Positions 11,567-25,100 of a stretch of 64,000 nucleotides of DNA are shown piece after piece (the first letter of the stretch is position 1; each line of letters opens with the position of its first letter). This DNA is from Thamnaconus septentrionalis (taxonomy: Eukaryota; Chordata; Actinopteri; Tetraodontiformes; Monacanthidae), in NCBI GenBank assembly GCA_009823395.1, contig CM020513.1, positions 19,470,501-19,534,500 on the forward strand, given 5' to 3'. Below the pieces are notes generated by a model. That model searched no databases, had not been told where the DNA came from, and saw only the letters and a list, made by a program, of their open reading frames with translations. A program made the position numbers and the translations under genes.

Positions 11567-13167
11567 AGACGATCTCCCAACTGTCCCTCTTAAATTTGTG
11601 TTTAAAAAAAAGTTCCCTGGATTTCTGTTTAAATATCCATCTTACCATTTATTTTGTATTAGTTGTTCATTTGAGGCAGTTAATGCTAGCGCATTCAACC
11701 ATTCAGAATAGGTTGGGTTGGTTTTGTTTTCCTGCCCAATAAGACTCTTTTGGCAGTGGTAAGTGCAACTTTATCCATTGGGGACTTTAATCATTTTTGA
11801 TTTATTCACATCGGTTACTTTCAAGCGAACCAGTCAGTTTTGTTTTGTGTTTTTTTTTGGCATGCAGGGCGACATTAGCCACCACCTCTTCGACTGTATG
11901 ATTTGCTAAATTCTCCCCGGTTGCAAGTAAAGTGGAAACAATTCTCCACGGAGAAAAAGCCTGAAGTGACGATTCTTTTTTTCTTTTCTTTTTTTTCATC
12001 GTACAAATACCATCCAGTTGTGATAAAACTACTGCTGTTGCAAAATTCTTCCCATGCTTCATCTGTGATTTTAAAGTGCAGCTTGCGGCAGCTTTGTCAC
12101 TGCCAAAAGGAAGCGAATGGTTACAGAACGTTGAACCCAACTGAAAATGCTCCGGAGTGGCGCTCAGAAAGATGGATGTGCAGAGATCTTTTTGGGGGCT
12201 TTTAATTTGTAGACATTGGCGTTACGCAATTCTGTTTTCTGCCACTTTTTAAGTCATTGCACAAATTAATGAGCACTTCTGTCTGTTGTGACTGTGCTTG
12301 CTGTACCTTAACTGCAGTGGCTGGGCAGATGGCGCCTGCTGGTTCCACACAGATAATGTTAGACGGCGTTAAAAGCAATACTAATTAGTAAGAAGGAAGG
12401 CAACGAGATAAGATGTTAGTCCGACAGTGACTTAATACAGAACAGTTTTTGGAAAGGCAAAAATGTTTCTTTTGACTCATTTTTTTGTGTCTGTATAAAC
12501 ATATAAAACATTAAAGGGGGAAAACAAACAATGTGATGTGCTTCTGTTCTGTTTCTGTACGAAGGCTCCAGAGATGTTTGTGTTTTCAGGTGAAATCCTT
12601 TTCATGCCGACAACACCTTTATGGACATTTTTGGGGCCCGGGGGTCATTTCCACTTGAGTAGCACTGATGTCACTCCGTGGAGGGATCCAACCGTGTTTC
12701 AGAGGCTTTTAGAGACATCTGAGGGGAACATTTGGAAGAGGGGCATGTTAAGCACAGAGGAGCAAACTCCGAGAGAGAGCCACTTAGCAGCCAGAGCAAA
12801 CCCCAAGGTCGTGTCAGTGGGATGAGATGTTGATTTTCACTTACAGAATACAAGAAAGCTGCGCTTGCGCCGTCCTATTTCACCATCTGAAGTCGAGAGG
12901 CAACCGCCCTTTAATGATTTATCTCTCGGCTCTCACCTGGGACCAACATTTTGTTTGTTGTTCCAACATGCATGGCCGGCCTGCATTAAATGCTATTGCT
13001 GCACATTTCTGCCATTTGTAATTTGTAAGTTGGGCCTTTTCACTCAAAAATGGAGTGACATTGCACACTAAGTTTAAAACAAATGAGTTCAAAGTCATTG
13101 GATCCATTCATTTTTCACTTGTTGTCAGGGTAGCAGTTGCTCAGGAGAAAAGTAACATTTCTGAGAC

Positions 13168-13188
13168 TTTTTTTTTTTTTTTTTTTTT
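13168..13188 (+). repeat. poly(T) tract, 21 T
   Basis: Uninterrupted T run. Confidence 0.95.
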
Positions 13189-13701
13189 AAATATCGTTAC
13201 CTGGAGGAAATTGTGTTTAAGTGCCAGACGAGAACAGGAACATCACAATCAGAGTGAGACGACGTGGCTGTGCCATACGCGCAAATGTTATCCTGTCAAT
13301 TTGATAGCATAGCACCTGGAGATAAAGGTTTAACAAGGACACTGCCAGAGAAAGAAAACAAAAAACTTTCACTGACTCCAGTATCAAAAGGCGGGGGTGG
13401 TGCAAGTGCTCGTTATGTTCGGCTGACATTTGGATACAAGGTCCAACATGTGCTCTGTGTTTTCTATGCTTCAGCGTGTACATCAGTGATGAACCAAAGA
13501 GTGAAAAGTTCAAAAGTGCGGACTCACCAGACCTAATGATAATGCCGCCGAAAGCAACGTGAAAAATTCAGCACTGCAAGAACTGCCTGCTGGAGCGAAG
13601 TGGCTGGCGTTGAGCAACATTGTTACCCGATGACACACTGCATCTATGGGGACGTCTTTTATTACTTTCTATCCTTTTCATTTATTGTTGTAAACAGGCG
13701 G

Positions 13702-13706
<5 letters not shown>

Positions 13707-13739
<33 letters not shown>
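13707..13739 (+). repeat. (AC)16 microsatellite
   Basis: About sixteen AC units after a short TATA stretch. Confidence 0.97.
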
Positions 13740-13743
<4 letters not shown>

Positions 13744-13988
13744 TTGCATTAAAACTGAAATATATCAAAGTGTTGGTGAAACGCACGTAGATATGGTGAC
13801 GAGAGCTTTAGTGTTTCTAAACAGCACATTTTATTTTATCTTTTTAAAAAATCTTAAGTAGCCACAGTCCACCCACAATTTCTGACCGCATGATCAGCAG
13901 GAACACGGCTGTAAAGCATATGACGCCATGAACGATCCAACAGATGAAAAGATGGGATGAAATAAACAGAATTTTGTTATATATAGGT

Positions 13989-14011
13989 AAAAAAAAAAAA
14001 AAAAAAAAAAA
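13989..14011 (+). repeat. poly(A) tract, 23 A
   Basis: Uninterrupted A run. Confidence 0.95.
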
Positions 14012-15624
14012 CATGCTTGGAAATTGAGTTGATTTTTCAAGATGTGAAAAATGAATGTGGCAAAATTTCAAATATCAAAAACGACAGGCTAGAAATCTTT
14101 CCTTGTTGGGCCAAAATTATAGTATCAATAAGCAGGTCTATAAGTAAATACGTCTTAATAAGATGCCCAGATAAAATCCCAGTGATGTCTGTCCCTTGAC
14201 ACTGGACATGTTTCTTTTCTGTCATCAACATGTTTACACATACTAAACCTGCACTGTTGTATAATGGCCCAAACTAAAAGCAAAATGTCATTCAGGGTCA
14301 TTCAGAAGGACGTCACGAGTACAAATATTCCTCCTTGTTGTAGGTTAACTTGAAAAGAACCAAAGAGTGTACACATTTTTCATGTTGTTTATTATGGTTT
14401 TTTTTACTCTTCTTCCTTTTGAACAAAAACGTGGAATGCATCTTGAGTCTCCAGCAACCACAGCTTCATAAATTATGCCAGCAGTGCTTTTCTGTCTTTT
14501 CCTCCGTCCCCCCGTCACTCCAATCCACCTCGGGGGGGTTTTGTGGATCGCCATCTGCCAAAGCGAGGGTTTCTGCTTGGCGCACTCCTCTTCCTCGAGG
14601 CACCCTCTCAGGAGAAGTGGCAAAAGAGGTTAATTAGCCGTGATAGTTACCTCCAGCTCAGAGGAGTCAAAGTGCACTCCGGGCGCTTGCTCAGACACTC
14701 ACGAGCTCTGCAATGTGTTGCATTGGCTATGTGATTTTTTTTTTTTAAAGAGGAAGTTGGATGTTGATAATAAAACGATGGTGATATTTGCTGGCTGTCC
14801 ATATTAACAAGTCTTTTTTGACTTCAGCCCAGTAAAACACGTTCCAGCTAATGTTCAGTTGTGCGTGGAATCAGTTTTCCCACAAACAAAAAAAAGGCAG
14901 AGGATGTGGCAGTCAGACGGAGAGAGCGCGCAAAGAAAAGAGGGAGAAACGGAAGCCGCTGACAGGGACGAGATCCGAGAGGGAGACTGTGAAGTCGGGG
15001 AGATGCAGAGCAGACAGGGTTTGTCTTGAAGGCACCGCAGCTGATTGATGGAATGAGAGCTCGTCTGGCAATCAGAGAGCAGGGCGCCGTGTCATTGAGG
15101 GGAGAACAGGAGACCCGAGAGCGAGATCTCAGAGGTGCCGGCGAAAAACGGGAAGCGCCTGGATGTGTGCAAACGCATGCCGTGCTGCACTGTTTCTCCG
15201 CTCGTTCTTGTTCTTGTTCTCTCAGCCTGTCACGCTGTCGCACACGTGGGTCTGTGCACCGGACACGTGTTTGCTCATTTTTCTTTTCTTTTTTTTTAAA
15301 CTTTTGTCAGAAGAAAGGAAGTCTGAAGGTGAGGGGAAGTGCAGCGGGCCAAGCGAGCCTCCCTGGTGCACGCCAAGGGTTTGATAAAAAGTTTCAATCT
15401 ACAAGTGATGTTTTCCTTCCCACCAGAAAGCTCAAAAAGTTTGTTTTCTGTTCAACCCTGCTTTGCTAAGGTAAATGTTATCTTGCTAAAAAAAAAACAA
15501 CACACAAACAAATTTGGCTTTTGAAATACGCATCCACGTTTTGTGACTTGACTGGCGCAGAAAAGAAAATGTGCTTTCACATTCACACTGCACTGGGACC
15601 ACCGTGCTGGCCCTGTGGAGGCGG

Positions 15625-15652
15625 CAGATTTTATCCCAGAAGATAAAATCTG
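15625..15652. other. Perfect 11-bp hairpin
   Basis: CAGATTTTATC (15625-15635) pairs with GATAAAATCTG (15642-15652) around a six-base loop. There is no T or A run placed to suggest a function. Confidence 0.7.
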
Positions 15653-16869
15653 AGAGTCTCAGTCGCAGCAATTTTCTCCTTCAGATAGATGATCATAACC
15701 CTAGAAGGATATTCATAGTGGGTTGAAGGAGGGGACTTTTTTCATGGCCAGTTCTCTTTCAATACGACAACAAAAAAAGTTTTTTTTTTATCAAGTTATT
15801 TATTTTTTGCATTATATAGCACTGGATTGATTTTGGTCATACATTGATCTGTTTGCAATGCAATGCAAATACAGAAACTAAAAAGGTCATGGGAACATCT
15901 TGGATGAGGATCGACACATCTTTTAAACAAGTTGAGCATTGACTGACAAAAAGGGGATTCCTTTGCATATAAATTATATTGGGATGGATGCAAAAACCTC
16001 AACAGGGTTCAACTTTGCACTGGCATTGACTGAGTGTACTGATCGTCTGTATCATCTGAGATCTCCTTCCAGGTGAGTGTGTTAATCTTCTCTTGTGTTG
16101 AATGTTGCCAAGCAGTGATTCCTTCCATGGGGATGAATGATTTCTACCACAAAAATGCGTCTGGGTCACATTTTCCAGCAAATTATACGCTTTGTAAGTT
16201 TCTTGTTGGACGTGAATTCTTCAGTTGCGTGAAGTTTTACATGACCTTTCAATTTTTTTCTTGGTCACTCAGGAACTTGGCAACAAATCTGTCACACCAA
16301 GTGATAATATTTTTAAAGCAATTATAGTGCAAAAAAAATATCCACACGTGTGTACATGAACAGATAACACCACATGGCAATTTAAATACCTTCACCAGAG
16401 CCTCGAGCTCATTCTCACACCCCTGGCGTCACCTGACTGATATGGACTAATTGGAGATATGAACCAGGCGACTTCAGCTGGCTTTATCTGATGTCTCATT
16501 GAACCTCCGCTTCTTATGCAAACACGAAAAGGCAATTACAGTCTCTTCCCACTGGGCATTATGCATTTTACCACCACACGTCATGCATGAGCACACGCAG
16601 TTCGCACAGGCAGAGATTTTTCAAATAAAATGGCACAAAGGCCCGAAGCCATGACAGAAAACGGTTTCCCATCCTGATGTGTCAGACTACTCAGGAATTT
16701 TAAACAGCGTCATGGATTATTCCAGTAGAAAACCTACAAACTACCATTTTAACTAAAATCATTTAAGGGACAATAACATTCTTAGGTGTTGTGAAAATAT
16801 AGACTGTCATTGGTGCAAAAATAGCTAGAGCCCAACCCAACAAGTACTATTCTATAAATGTTTCCCAAA

Positions 16870-16895
16870 TTCTTTTCTTTTCTTTTCTTTTCTTT
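16870..16895 (+). repeat. (TTTTC)n microsatellite
   Basis: Five TTTTC units. Confidence 0.95.
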
Positions 16896-17123
16896 GTTTA
16901 TCTCAGCATTCATCTATGGATGAGTGAATGCAAACCATTCATCTAGGGTGGGTGGGTGAGAGGGGGGGGAAAAAGTAATTAGGCAGATTCCTCCAGCTGA
17001 GTCAGTACAGCTCTACAGTGGGATGGTGACGCCCTCCTGGGGATGGGAGAGATGATGGGTGGTTCTGCCCTTTTCCACAATACACCCTCTGTGGAGGGTG
17101 TCCTGCCACAGACTCATCATACC

Positions 17124-17148
17124 TGTGTGTGTGTGTGTGTGTGTGTGT
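17124..17148 (+). repeat. (TG)12 microsatellite
   Basis: About twelve TG units. Confidence 0.95.
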
Positions 17149-18593
17149 CGCAAGATGGTTCCATTTATCCAATTGCTACTGCATGACATCAGTCACAGCA
17201 CCATGGCTGGCCCCTGTGCACTCTGCTGTTTACGTGGATCCCTTGCTGAAGCCAGTAGGGAGTAAAGCAAAACATTTCGTCCACCGAGAGAAGCTGCACC
17301 CAAATTCACTCCTCCAGATGATGTGATGATGGAAGCACTCTGAAAAAGGCAGTGGTACTGTATTACTGTGGTCTCCATCTCGCAGGAGGAACTCTATGAC
17401 CTCGCTGCCACCCTGATTTGGGTCTTTTCACAAGCTACCTGTCGGTGGACACTGTGAGTTGGCCTCTATCGCTTCCGCTCTGATACTTATTACACATGAT
17501 CAGCAGTGAGATTGGACACCAATCAAGTAAAAAAGAAAAATGAAATAGAAAGAAGCAAAAAGAATTAGCTGGCTAATACGAAACTAACTCTAACTAGCTT
17601 TGTCCGAGACATTCTATATTGTACCCATCTTTATTTTATTGGCAAAAGAAAATGCCAAAAAGACATAAAACCAGTTTTCAAGAAAGCACATGTACAGTAA
17701 ATACAAGATTTGTTAAAGGCTGGCTACTGACTTGGCACATTTCTTCATTTCTCTTTTTATTCTGAGAAACAGACATGAGATGTCTATATACACCTGGCTA
17801 AATATTAATTATGAACTGCATGTACTCACGAGGATATAATCAATCACAATCAGAGTTTCGCTCTCATATATAATTACATTTTTTTAAAGACATGAGCACC
17901 ATCAATTATTCTGTAATGACAACATTTACCGCAGCCGCTCCCCCACTGATTTATCGCCTGTCTGACAACCTTCAGCAGTGAGTCCGTCCACTGCAGACAC
18001 GCTTTAAACCCTGGAGCTGTGGGCAGGTTGAGCTCACGAGAAACATCCCGAGTCAACAGATTGGCGAGCGTCGGGGGGCTTTCTGGGTCAGCGGGGATTA
18101 CACACGTGCGCTCTGTTCTCTCCTTCATCCTCACCGCATCAGCCACTCCATCCCCCACTGTCTTCTCTTTTATATTCACTTATTATAATTTTGTGAGCAT
18201 CATCCCTTTCCTGTCGTTACGGCATCCTTGACTCACCAACCTCCTCCTCTCCTAACTCTTGCTCCTGCGGTGTTTGGCGTGCTGCCCGGTTCACGTCACT
18301 GGCAGGTCACAGTTGACAGATGGCTTGATGTTCGGGTCCAAGGCTGCGAGGCACGGGGCGGAATTATCGGGACTCAAGGCTGCGTCTCGGTGTTTGACCT
18401 TTGGCATCCCGGGGCGGGCTGACGGAGAACAATCTGAAGAAAACGCTACGTTTCTTGCCGTGACATTTACATTTTCTTCATGGTCTTCCCTTCCAGCTGG
18501 CCAATTGTCACATTCTGGGAAGGTGAAGGATCGTGAGGGGAGCTTTTTTTCCCCTCCTCCTTGCCCATGGTATTAGAAGTGTCCGATGTGGAT

Positions 18594-18639
18594 GCAGACA
18601 CTAATTCAGACTGTCATCAGCTGTCTGAATTAGTGCTGC
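18594..18639. other. Perfect 13-bp hairpin with 4-bp extension
   Basis: CACTAATTCAGAC (18599-18611) pairs perfectly with GTCTGAATTAGTG (18623-18635) around an 11-base loop. After a one-base bulge, GCAG (18594-18597) pairs with CTGC (18636-18639). The stem is too short for a typical pre-miRNA. Confidence 0.75.
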
Positions 18640-19404
18640 CTTTCTCTTGCAATTTTTTCTAAAATTTCAACAAAGTACAACTGCAATTTGCAGGTGTTTC
18701 CATTGGATGGTGTGAAGCGCGTAAGCCGTAATTCTCGTAGAATCTCGTCCCACAAGATTTTACGTTAGAATTTAGTTTTTTTTTTGAGTTTCCATTACAA
18801 TGTTGCTTCCCTTCCTATGCACAGAAACTCGGATCACCAAAACTCTGCATTTGAAAACTCTTGAGGTCTGAGTGAAGTGGACATTCTTGCTGATGTGTCA
18901 CATTTCTTAGAAACACCAAAAAATGGGTCAATTTTCAGTCGGCGAGAAACATCAGTGCAACTTTAACAGATCGGTGATAATAAACCATCTTAGCCTCCGT
19001 CTCGGTAGCCAGCTGGCGGCCGCCTTCCCCATCTTCCGTGCCAATAAGTAGGATAAATTACATCAGCTGTATTTTGTGGCAAACAAGGACCCCTCTCCCC
19101 TCCCCCCATGCCGTCTTGTTGACGGTTGGAACAAATTTCTCGATATTATGGGTCATTATAATTTTCACTCCCAGTGAATCCTGGACGTCAGGTTGCCGCT
19201 GCCGGAGGATGATGCCGGCCGTCCTGCAGATATGCTGATGGCTCCAGGATCATAAATATCCCACCAAGGCCTGTTGAGGCGGCTGGGGGGGAAAAAGAGA
19301 GAGAGCACTCTTGTCTGAAGGTTCTGATGTCCCCGGCTTCATTTGCCATGACATGTTACATTATGAAGCGCGTAATGCTGTTATGCTCTTAAGCGTGCGC
19401 GCGT

Positions 19405-19405
<1 letters not shown>

Positions 19406-19447
<42 letters not shown>
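19406..19447 (+). repeat. (CA)21 microsatellite
   Basis: Twenty-one CA units, preceded by a short GC-alternating stretch (GCGCGCGTG). Confidence 0.97.
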
Positions 19448-19449
<2 letters not shown>

Positions 19450-19652
19450 CTGTACTGAGGAGGAAGAAGAAGAAAAAAACACACTTGTTCTGAGAGTTGC
19501 ACTTGTCTTAATTAAGTCTGGGAGATGCTGGTTGGGGCCATCGCGTTGATCCGAGACAATTCATAACGCTGCGTGACTCTGACGCGGTGCAGATGGTGGA
19601 AACAAATAGAGGCAGCAACAGAATATGTTTTTATGCATCAGTCTGTGAGAAG

Positions 19653-19676
19653 GAGAGAGAGAGAGAGAGAGAGAGA
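19653..19676 (+). repeat. (GA)12 microsatellite
   Basis: Twelve GA units. Confidence 0.95.
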
Positions 19677-19934
19677 CAGGCTGTTTTCAATGTGGTCTGG
19701 CCCATGCAGTCCTGAGCCAGGTTACTTACACAAGCGGGTCAAGAGGCAACTTCTGACTCGACGCACGCTGATTTGTCCTCCAAATACAGCCTGTTGCTAG
19801 TGGTGTTTTTATACAGTTCGACTGAATTAGTTGAAAGGGAAAAACAGAAAAACTCCACATTTTTCAGGTCACCCAAGTTGTGAATCACAATGTAGTTTCT
19901 ATGTTAACAGCTGAGTACTTATTGTCAGTGTCCT

Positions 19935-19937
<3 letters not shown>

Positions 19938-19996
<59 letters not shown>
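19938..19996 (+). repeat. (CTAT)n microsatellite, about 15 units
   Basis: Perfect tetranucleotide array (GATA on the other strand). Confidence 0.97.
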
Positions 19997-20992
19997 GTAC
20001 ATCGTTTACTGAGTTGACAGACTAACTAGACCATTTTCTCGATGGTGACAGTATCAAAACTAAGGTAAAGGAGCAGTACAGCCAGTCAGTTTTCCCCTTA
20101 GTGTATTTGTTCGATCTCGAGACTTCATGACACATGATTACATTCCCACGTTGTTGTTATTTTTGACACACAATTCCCTCTTCCTTCTGTTGGCCTTTGT
20201 TCTTGTCCCTGTATGTACATCCTGCTACAAAGAAAAGCTCTCTGAAGTGAGAAGAAATACAGTTGTGACTCCAGGGGGACTTTAAACGTTAAGAGGCACA
20301 TAGGGTCCAAATCATTTTCAGAGATTGCATTTTCTCCACCGAAGGGGGGCCTTTAGGGCCGCTTGATTGCATTTTTGTGCCAAAGGGGGTTGTGGCTAAA
20401 AAGACCTTTTCATTTCTCTTTCTTTCTTTCTTTGAGAGTGAGTGGCTCAGAAACAAGTCCCCCGAGTCCACGAGTACAAGTCAACTGCTGCTTATTTGCT
20501 TTTGGGTTTTTCCGTCAGTATAGCAAGTCATCGTTCTGTCTTGTAAGAGTGATGTGTTGCTACACTTTGCACTGCTGACCCCCACTGATGAAGCAAATGT
20601 TGCACTACAAACTGAAAATCCACAAGTCTACGGCACATTCGTTTAATGGCAACAACGCGTCTGATGAGGGAATAGTGTAACTGTAGGCATCCGTTATCAG
20701 AACAAGGGTGAGGGTTAGTGGGTCACGCCACCACGATTTACCTTTTGTGCGTAGCCACAAAGTGCAGCAGTTCTTCCTCGTGCTCGTGGCAGCGACTTAC
20801 CAGAACAGGTGAGGTGCTCAGAAAACCGAGAGAGGACCCAATTTTTTGCTTAACTGGTTCCATTCGGGGCTCGTGTTCGGTAGACAGGCCTCACACAAAG
20901 TAGAAGTTTCCTGAGGAAAAAGTTGAGATAAGTCGGAAATTGTGAGAAATCAAAAGGAAAATATTCTAATTTAGAGGGTGGAAAAATTACTT

Positions 20993-21013
20993 AAAAAAAA
21001 AAAAAAAAAAAAA
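20993..21013 (+). repeat. poly(A) tract, 21 A
   Basis: Uninterrupted A run. Confidence 0.95.
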
Positions 21014-24000
21014 GTCATGTGGAAACAATCTGTGCTGCTGGGCAGCCAAGTGAGCGCTCTGCCGCGGTGAACATTAGTCATCATTATTTTTGAATAAAAC
21101 TGATGTCGCAATATAAAGAAATCTGCTTATTTCACTTCCTGGAACACAGTTAACGGAAACGAAGGCATGCGTTCGTCACAGTGGAAACAAAGTCATTCCA
21201 TTGATTTCCACAGTTGTGTGTCATCAACACTTTGGATTTGTTGAAGCACACCTTCAGTTGGATTTCACTAGTAGACAGAATCTTTTGGCAGCTCCGTACG
21301 GGGCGGAAAAATGACCAAAAAAAAAAAAAAAAAAGCAGAATAAAAAGAAAAAGTCACTTTTAGGATTAGAGTGCACAGAGACAGCACTTAAATTTTCTGA
21401 ACAGAGTCCCAGCTGAGACCTTCAGTGAACAATGAATAACGTCCAAGTCCATCTGATCGAGTCCAGATGGTGCGCGTTCATTTCGCTCTCTTCTTTTCCT
21501 CCTTTTTTTTAAAGTGTGTGTGTGCGTGCGTGCGTGCAGTGTCTGCGCGCTCCCCCAGGTCAACACATTATCTAAATGATTTAATATCAGCGCTGCCGCC
21601 CCGACCCTCCTGTCATTGCACTGCCGAGCGCCGAGACTAAGCACTGTACGATGGATGCTGAATGCATATCAGTGTTTCCTCCCGCTGCAGCCAACCCGGG
21701 ATTTTCCCTCATGCTTCCTGTGCGCTTTCACAGCTTATTCAATACCTACATTTTTATTAAAGTGCCAGAACCAAAAGTGTAAATCACGTCGGCAGATTCA
21801 ATTTGGGAGGTCTTGCGTCACTTTAATATAGCTATGAGGAAACACCTCCTTCTTTTTCCACCAAAGTGACAACTATTTATAGGTGATGAATGACGCCGAA
21901 ACGACACAACTTTGTTCTCGCACGGCTTAGCAGCAAATTGCTGATTTTGTGTTTCTGAATTACTTTGAGGAACACAGCTAGTGAGTGTTTCTCCGACCCA
22001 AGGGGAGGCCTCTGAATGGCTTCACTCTCCGACAGCCTCTTTTCTTCTTTATTATATTTAGCTTCACACGGATTCAGCAATCACAAAGAAACAACTGGGA
22101 CTTCCGCTCCTGTTTGCTGTTTGGTTTTGGAGTCAAAATTCTCAGCGCAGCAGAGCCCCCATTCCTCCTCCACCACAGCTGGTTGCACTCTCTACGCACT
22201 TTCTCTGGATTAATATTACCCAATGATAATGTCAGATAAACACAGAGGATTTAGATGTTCCATCTGTCATTCCAGGGGAAGCGGGTCAGTCTGCGGTTGC
22301 AAATTCCTAACACTATCATGTTATTATTGTGAGATTAGTCTATTTTCCATACAAATTATAGTGTAAGATATTCATGTTAATTCCAAATCTTTCACTTTTC
22401 CCTGTTAAAGAAGTCGTGTTGGAGGACGAGTTCTAGTCTGACGAGCAACTTTAATATCGCTTATGAATAAGGTTGTTTTTTTTTTCAAAACTCCCACTAA
22501 ATCTAATTATTGTATTTACATGACAGATGCCGCCACACCGTGCATAGTCAGTGCAGGGCTCAGCTTAAGGTGCACCTACTGCAAACTAAACTAGACTAAA
22601 TTTTATTTTAACATCTAGTTCAGCACTTCAGAAGATGCTTTCTTTCCTTGTATGTGAATTATGTTTCTGTTGTCTTTGGATTTAGTGTGTTGGTCAACAA
22701 AACGTTTGCCACAACTGTTTCTAAAGTGCAACGTGTGGCTGTGTTGTTTGAAAATGACCCACTATGAATGAACAATTGCATGAATGCATTTGTTCATTTG
22801 AACTTTCTCAGCAAAAAGTAATTAATGATTCAGTGTAATAGACAGAATTTTATCAAGTCATTTCGGATTAAAAGAGTGGCTTGTGTGAGAGAAAAAGCTG
22901 TAAATTCCAACATTAGTGGATGTTTTTCCATGAAAAATAATTCCAAGTGACATTTATAGATGAAAGAAATTCATAATTTTCTTTTTTTGTTTTGGTATTG
23001 CATCCCCTATTGACTAACCTGCGGGAAAAATGTTTTCACCAGCGCTGTCCTTTCTGAGCTGTAGCTGTTTCTTTGCAAATGTCCCAACACTTTTTGCAGC
23101 CTCACAGAATTCATTTGAATTGTTTGAAATCATGAGGGCAAGCTGCAGCACACATCTGATCCACGTAAGAACTCTGGAGTTTCAAAGATGGAAAGACTTC
23201 AACCCAAACAACAAAAAAGGACCAAATTCAATAATAAATCTCTGTTGTGCTTGTGTGACACGTTGTGTGTCATCTAGAAGATACAGCAACCCCAATTCAG
23301 CTTGGAAGAGCAAGGCTAATACAACCTTTTCTACCCAAATATCCCCTGTGGCCCCGAAGCCGGCAGCATTGTGTGCTCAAGATCTGCGAGAAGGCAAAAC
23401 AGCTGCGGATGTCCTCATGCTCTTGGAAGTTGTTGTGCACAGGCTGCCTCAGAGGGAAACAAGTTTTCAGCTACACTTTTGAAAAGGTCATTTCCGCAGC
23501 TGCGTTACATAAAATTTAAGAAACGTCAAAAGGCTTCGGCAGGGAGCAGAGGTGCTCACAAAAGCTCCAGCTCGGGGGCCTCAGTTGATTATTTTGGCTG
23601 TAAATATTAGTGGTGGAGCGCTTCACAAAAATCCGTATCCCACTTGAGTGGCCACGATGTTTGGTTTGGCATACGCTGTTGTTTCTTAAGGCAACAGAAG
23701 AGCCACATTTGGATTGCGGTTAATTCACTGGCCGTTTATACAGTTCATTGGCAAAGAAAGTTTGTCGTTAATAAATGCCAAGAACAATTCACTGTCCGCT
23801 GTTCACTTAAACACAGTAGAAACTTTGTGCATATTGGCGATAAGTACTGAAACATCTAACCTGCTTTTATCGTTCAACGTGGATTTTTCAGCGATTTCGG
23901 CAAATGGTTTGAAAATATCAGAGAGAACAAGATCGAAAAGAGTGCAGTATGCATTTGCAGCCGTTTGAACCACTTGAATGATTTCACATGAGCAGCATGG

Positions 24001-24314
24001 GGATATAATGGGCTTCTTCAAATGATCTGTTGCAATTGGAGTCTGTGACTATTGAGTGGAACAACACCAGAGGAAACCATCCACAAAGTGGAAAGGTGCA
24101 TCCACTTTAAAGAGCAACCATCCCCTTCAGACGGTGTGAGACGGATATGGGATTCAGTGTCAGTCAATCTCGAGTTAATTCATCGCAGACACGTCTCACA
24201 TTCACATGAATTTGTAAAGGGAGCCTGTCCGCTTGTTTTCTGCTCATTTCAACCAAGGACAGTGTGCTGCCTGGAGCCTCACCCCTCATCATGGAGCTCA
24301 TAGCTCTCTCTTTG

Positions 24315-24338
24315 ACACACACACACACACACACACAC
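24315..24338 (+). repeat. (AC)12 microsatellite
   Basis: Twelve AC units followed by a T run. Confidence 0.95.
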
Positions 24339-24986
24339 TTTTTTTTTTGCTGTCTCACAGAGGGATTAATCGCAGCGACAGGAGATGTTGAAGGACAGAA
24401 ACAGAAAAATGGACAAGACGATTTTAGTTAACAAGATTTTAGTTGTTTTGATTTATTTATTTACTTTTTAACAAAAATGTTGCGGCCGAAAGGAATTGCT
24501 TTGGCTCACCGCTCTGCGACAAACAATCTTCCGACACTCACGCCAAACCGATCGCAGCGGTAAATGACCAGCGGGCGACAGACAAAACCGAAGAAGACTC
24601 TGGAGGCCCGGAGGGAGGAAGAGAGGGCAGAGCGAAGTTGCCGCGAAGTGTCGAAGAGTGCGCAGTAATGAGGAGGTTTTGTTTTCCGTGGGCCGGCAGC
24701 AGTCACCTTGTCATGGCGCATTAGATCCCCTGCAAGCATTTTAGCCTTTTAGCATTCACTTGCCGGGCGAAGAAACGCAGCAGGAGCGCGCAGAGTGTCC
24801 TTCACGCGTCGGACTCGGCTTCGGCTCTGGGACACATAAGTTGGCGACGGCCAGCACTCTCTCACTATTGATGGAAAAAAAAAAAAAAACCCCAATACCT
24901 TAGGGCCTCGCTCATCAAAGAAAAACATAAGAAACTGTAAATCTGTCGTTATCGGCCTTGGACTTGACTTATTATGACCCCCGCGG

Positions 24987-25100
24987 AGAGTTGCCAACCG
25001 TCCCTTAAAATACAGAAATGTCCCGTATTTGACAATAAAATGGTGCATCCCATTTTTGAATGGATACAGGGCGGGGTTTGTCCCGTATTTCTGAGTTGTC
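24987..25100. mobile_element. Dispersed repeat relic (TCCCTTAAAATAC...TGTCCCGTATTT type)
   Basis: GTTGCCAACCGTCCCTTAAA followed by ATGTCCCGTATTTGACA and a second GTTTGTCCCGTATTTCTG follow the pattern of a common teleost interspersed repeat (GGCAACCC...TCCCGTATTT). The family name is unknown to me, and the ends are approximate. Confidence 0.4.

Larger units (their letters stand above)
11199..11572. mobile_element. Ty3/Gypsy retrotransposon fragment with inverted LTR (possible autointegration product)
   Basis: On the + strand a primer-binding-site-like GTTGACCCCGACGTGAG at about 11200 leads into a short gag-like frame (11239-11357). That frame runs straight into an inverted primer binding site (ATCACGTCGGGGTCACCA, about 11354-11371) and a complete reverse-oriented LTR-like segment (11373-11566). 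Both halves therefore point towards each other. The frame is broken by the inversion, and no protease, reverse transcriptase or integrase is present. Confidence 0.6.

Noticed and set aside
11233..11742. A 169-codon protein gene
   Set aside because: Only about 40 codons are gag-like; the rest is the antisense of an LTR and its flank.
18594..18639. A microRNA precursor
   Set aside because: The stem is 13 plus 4 bp, shorter than the roughly 22-bp duplex plus basal stem needed.
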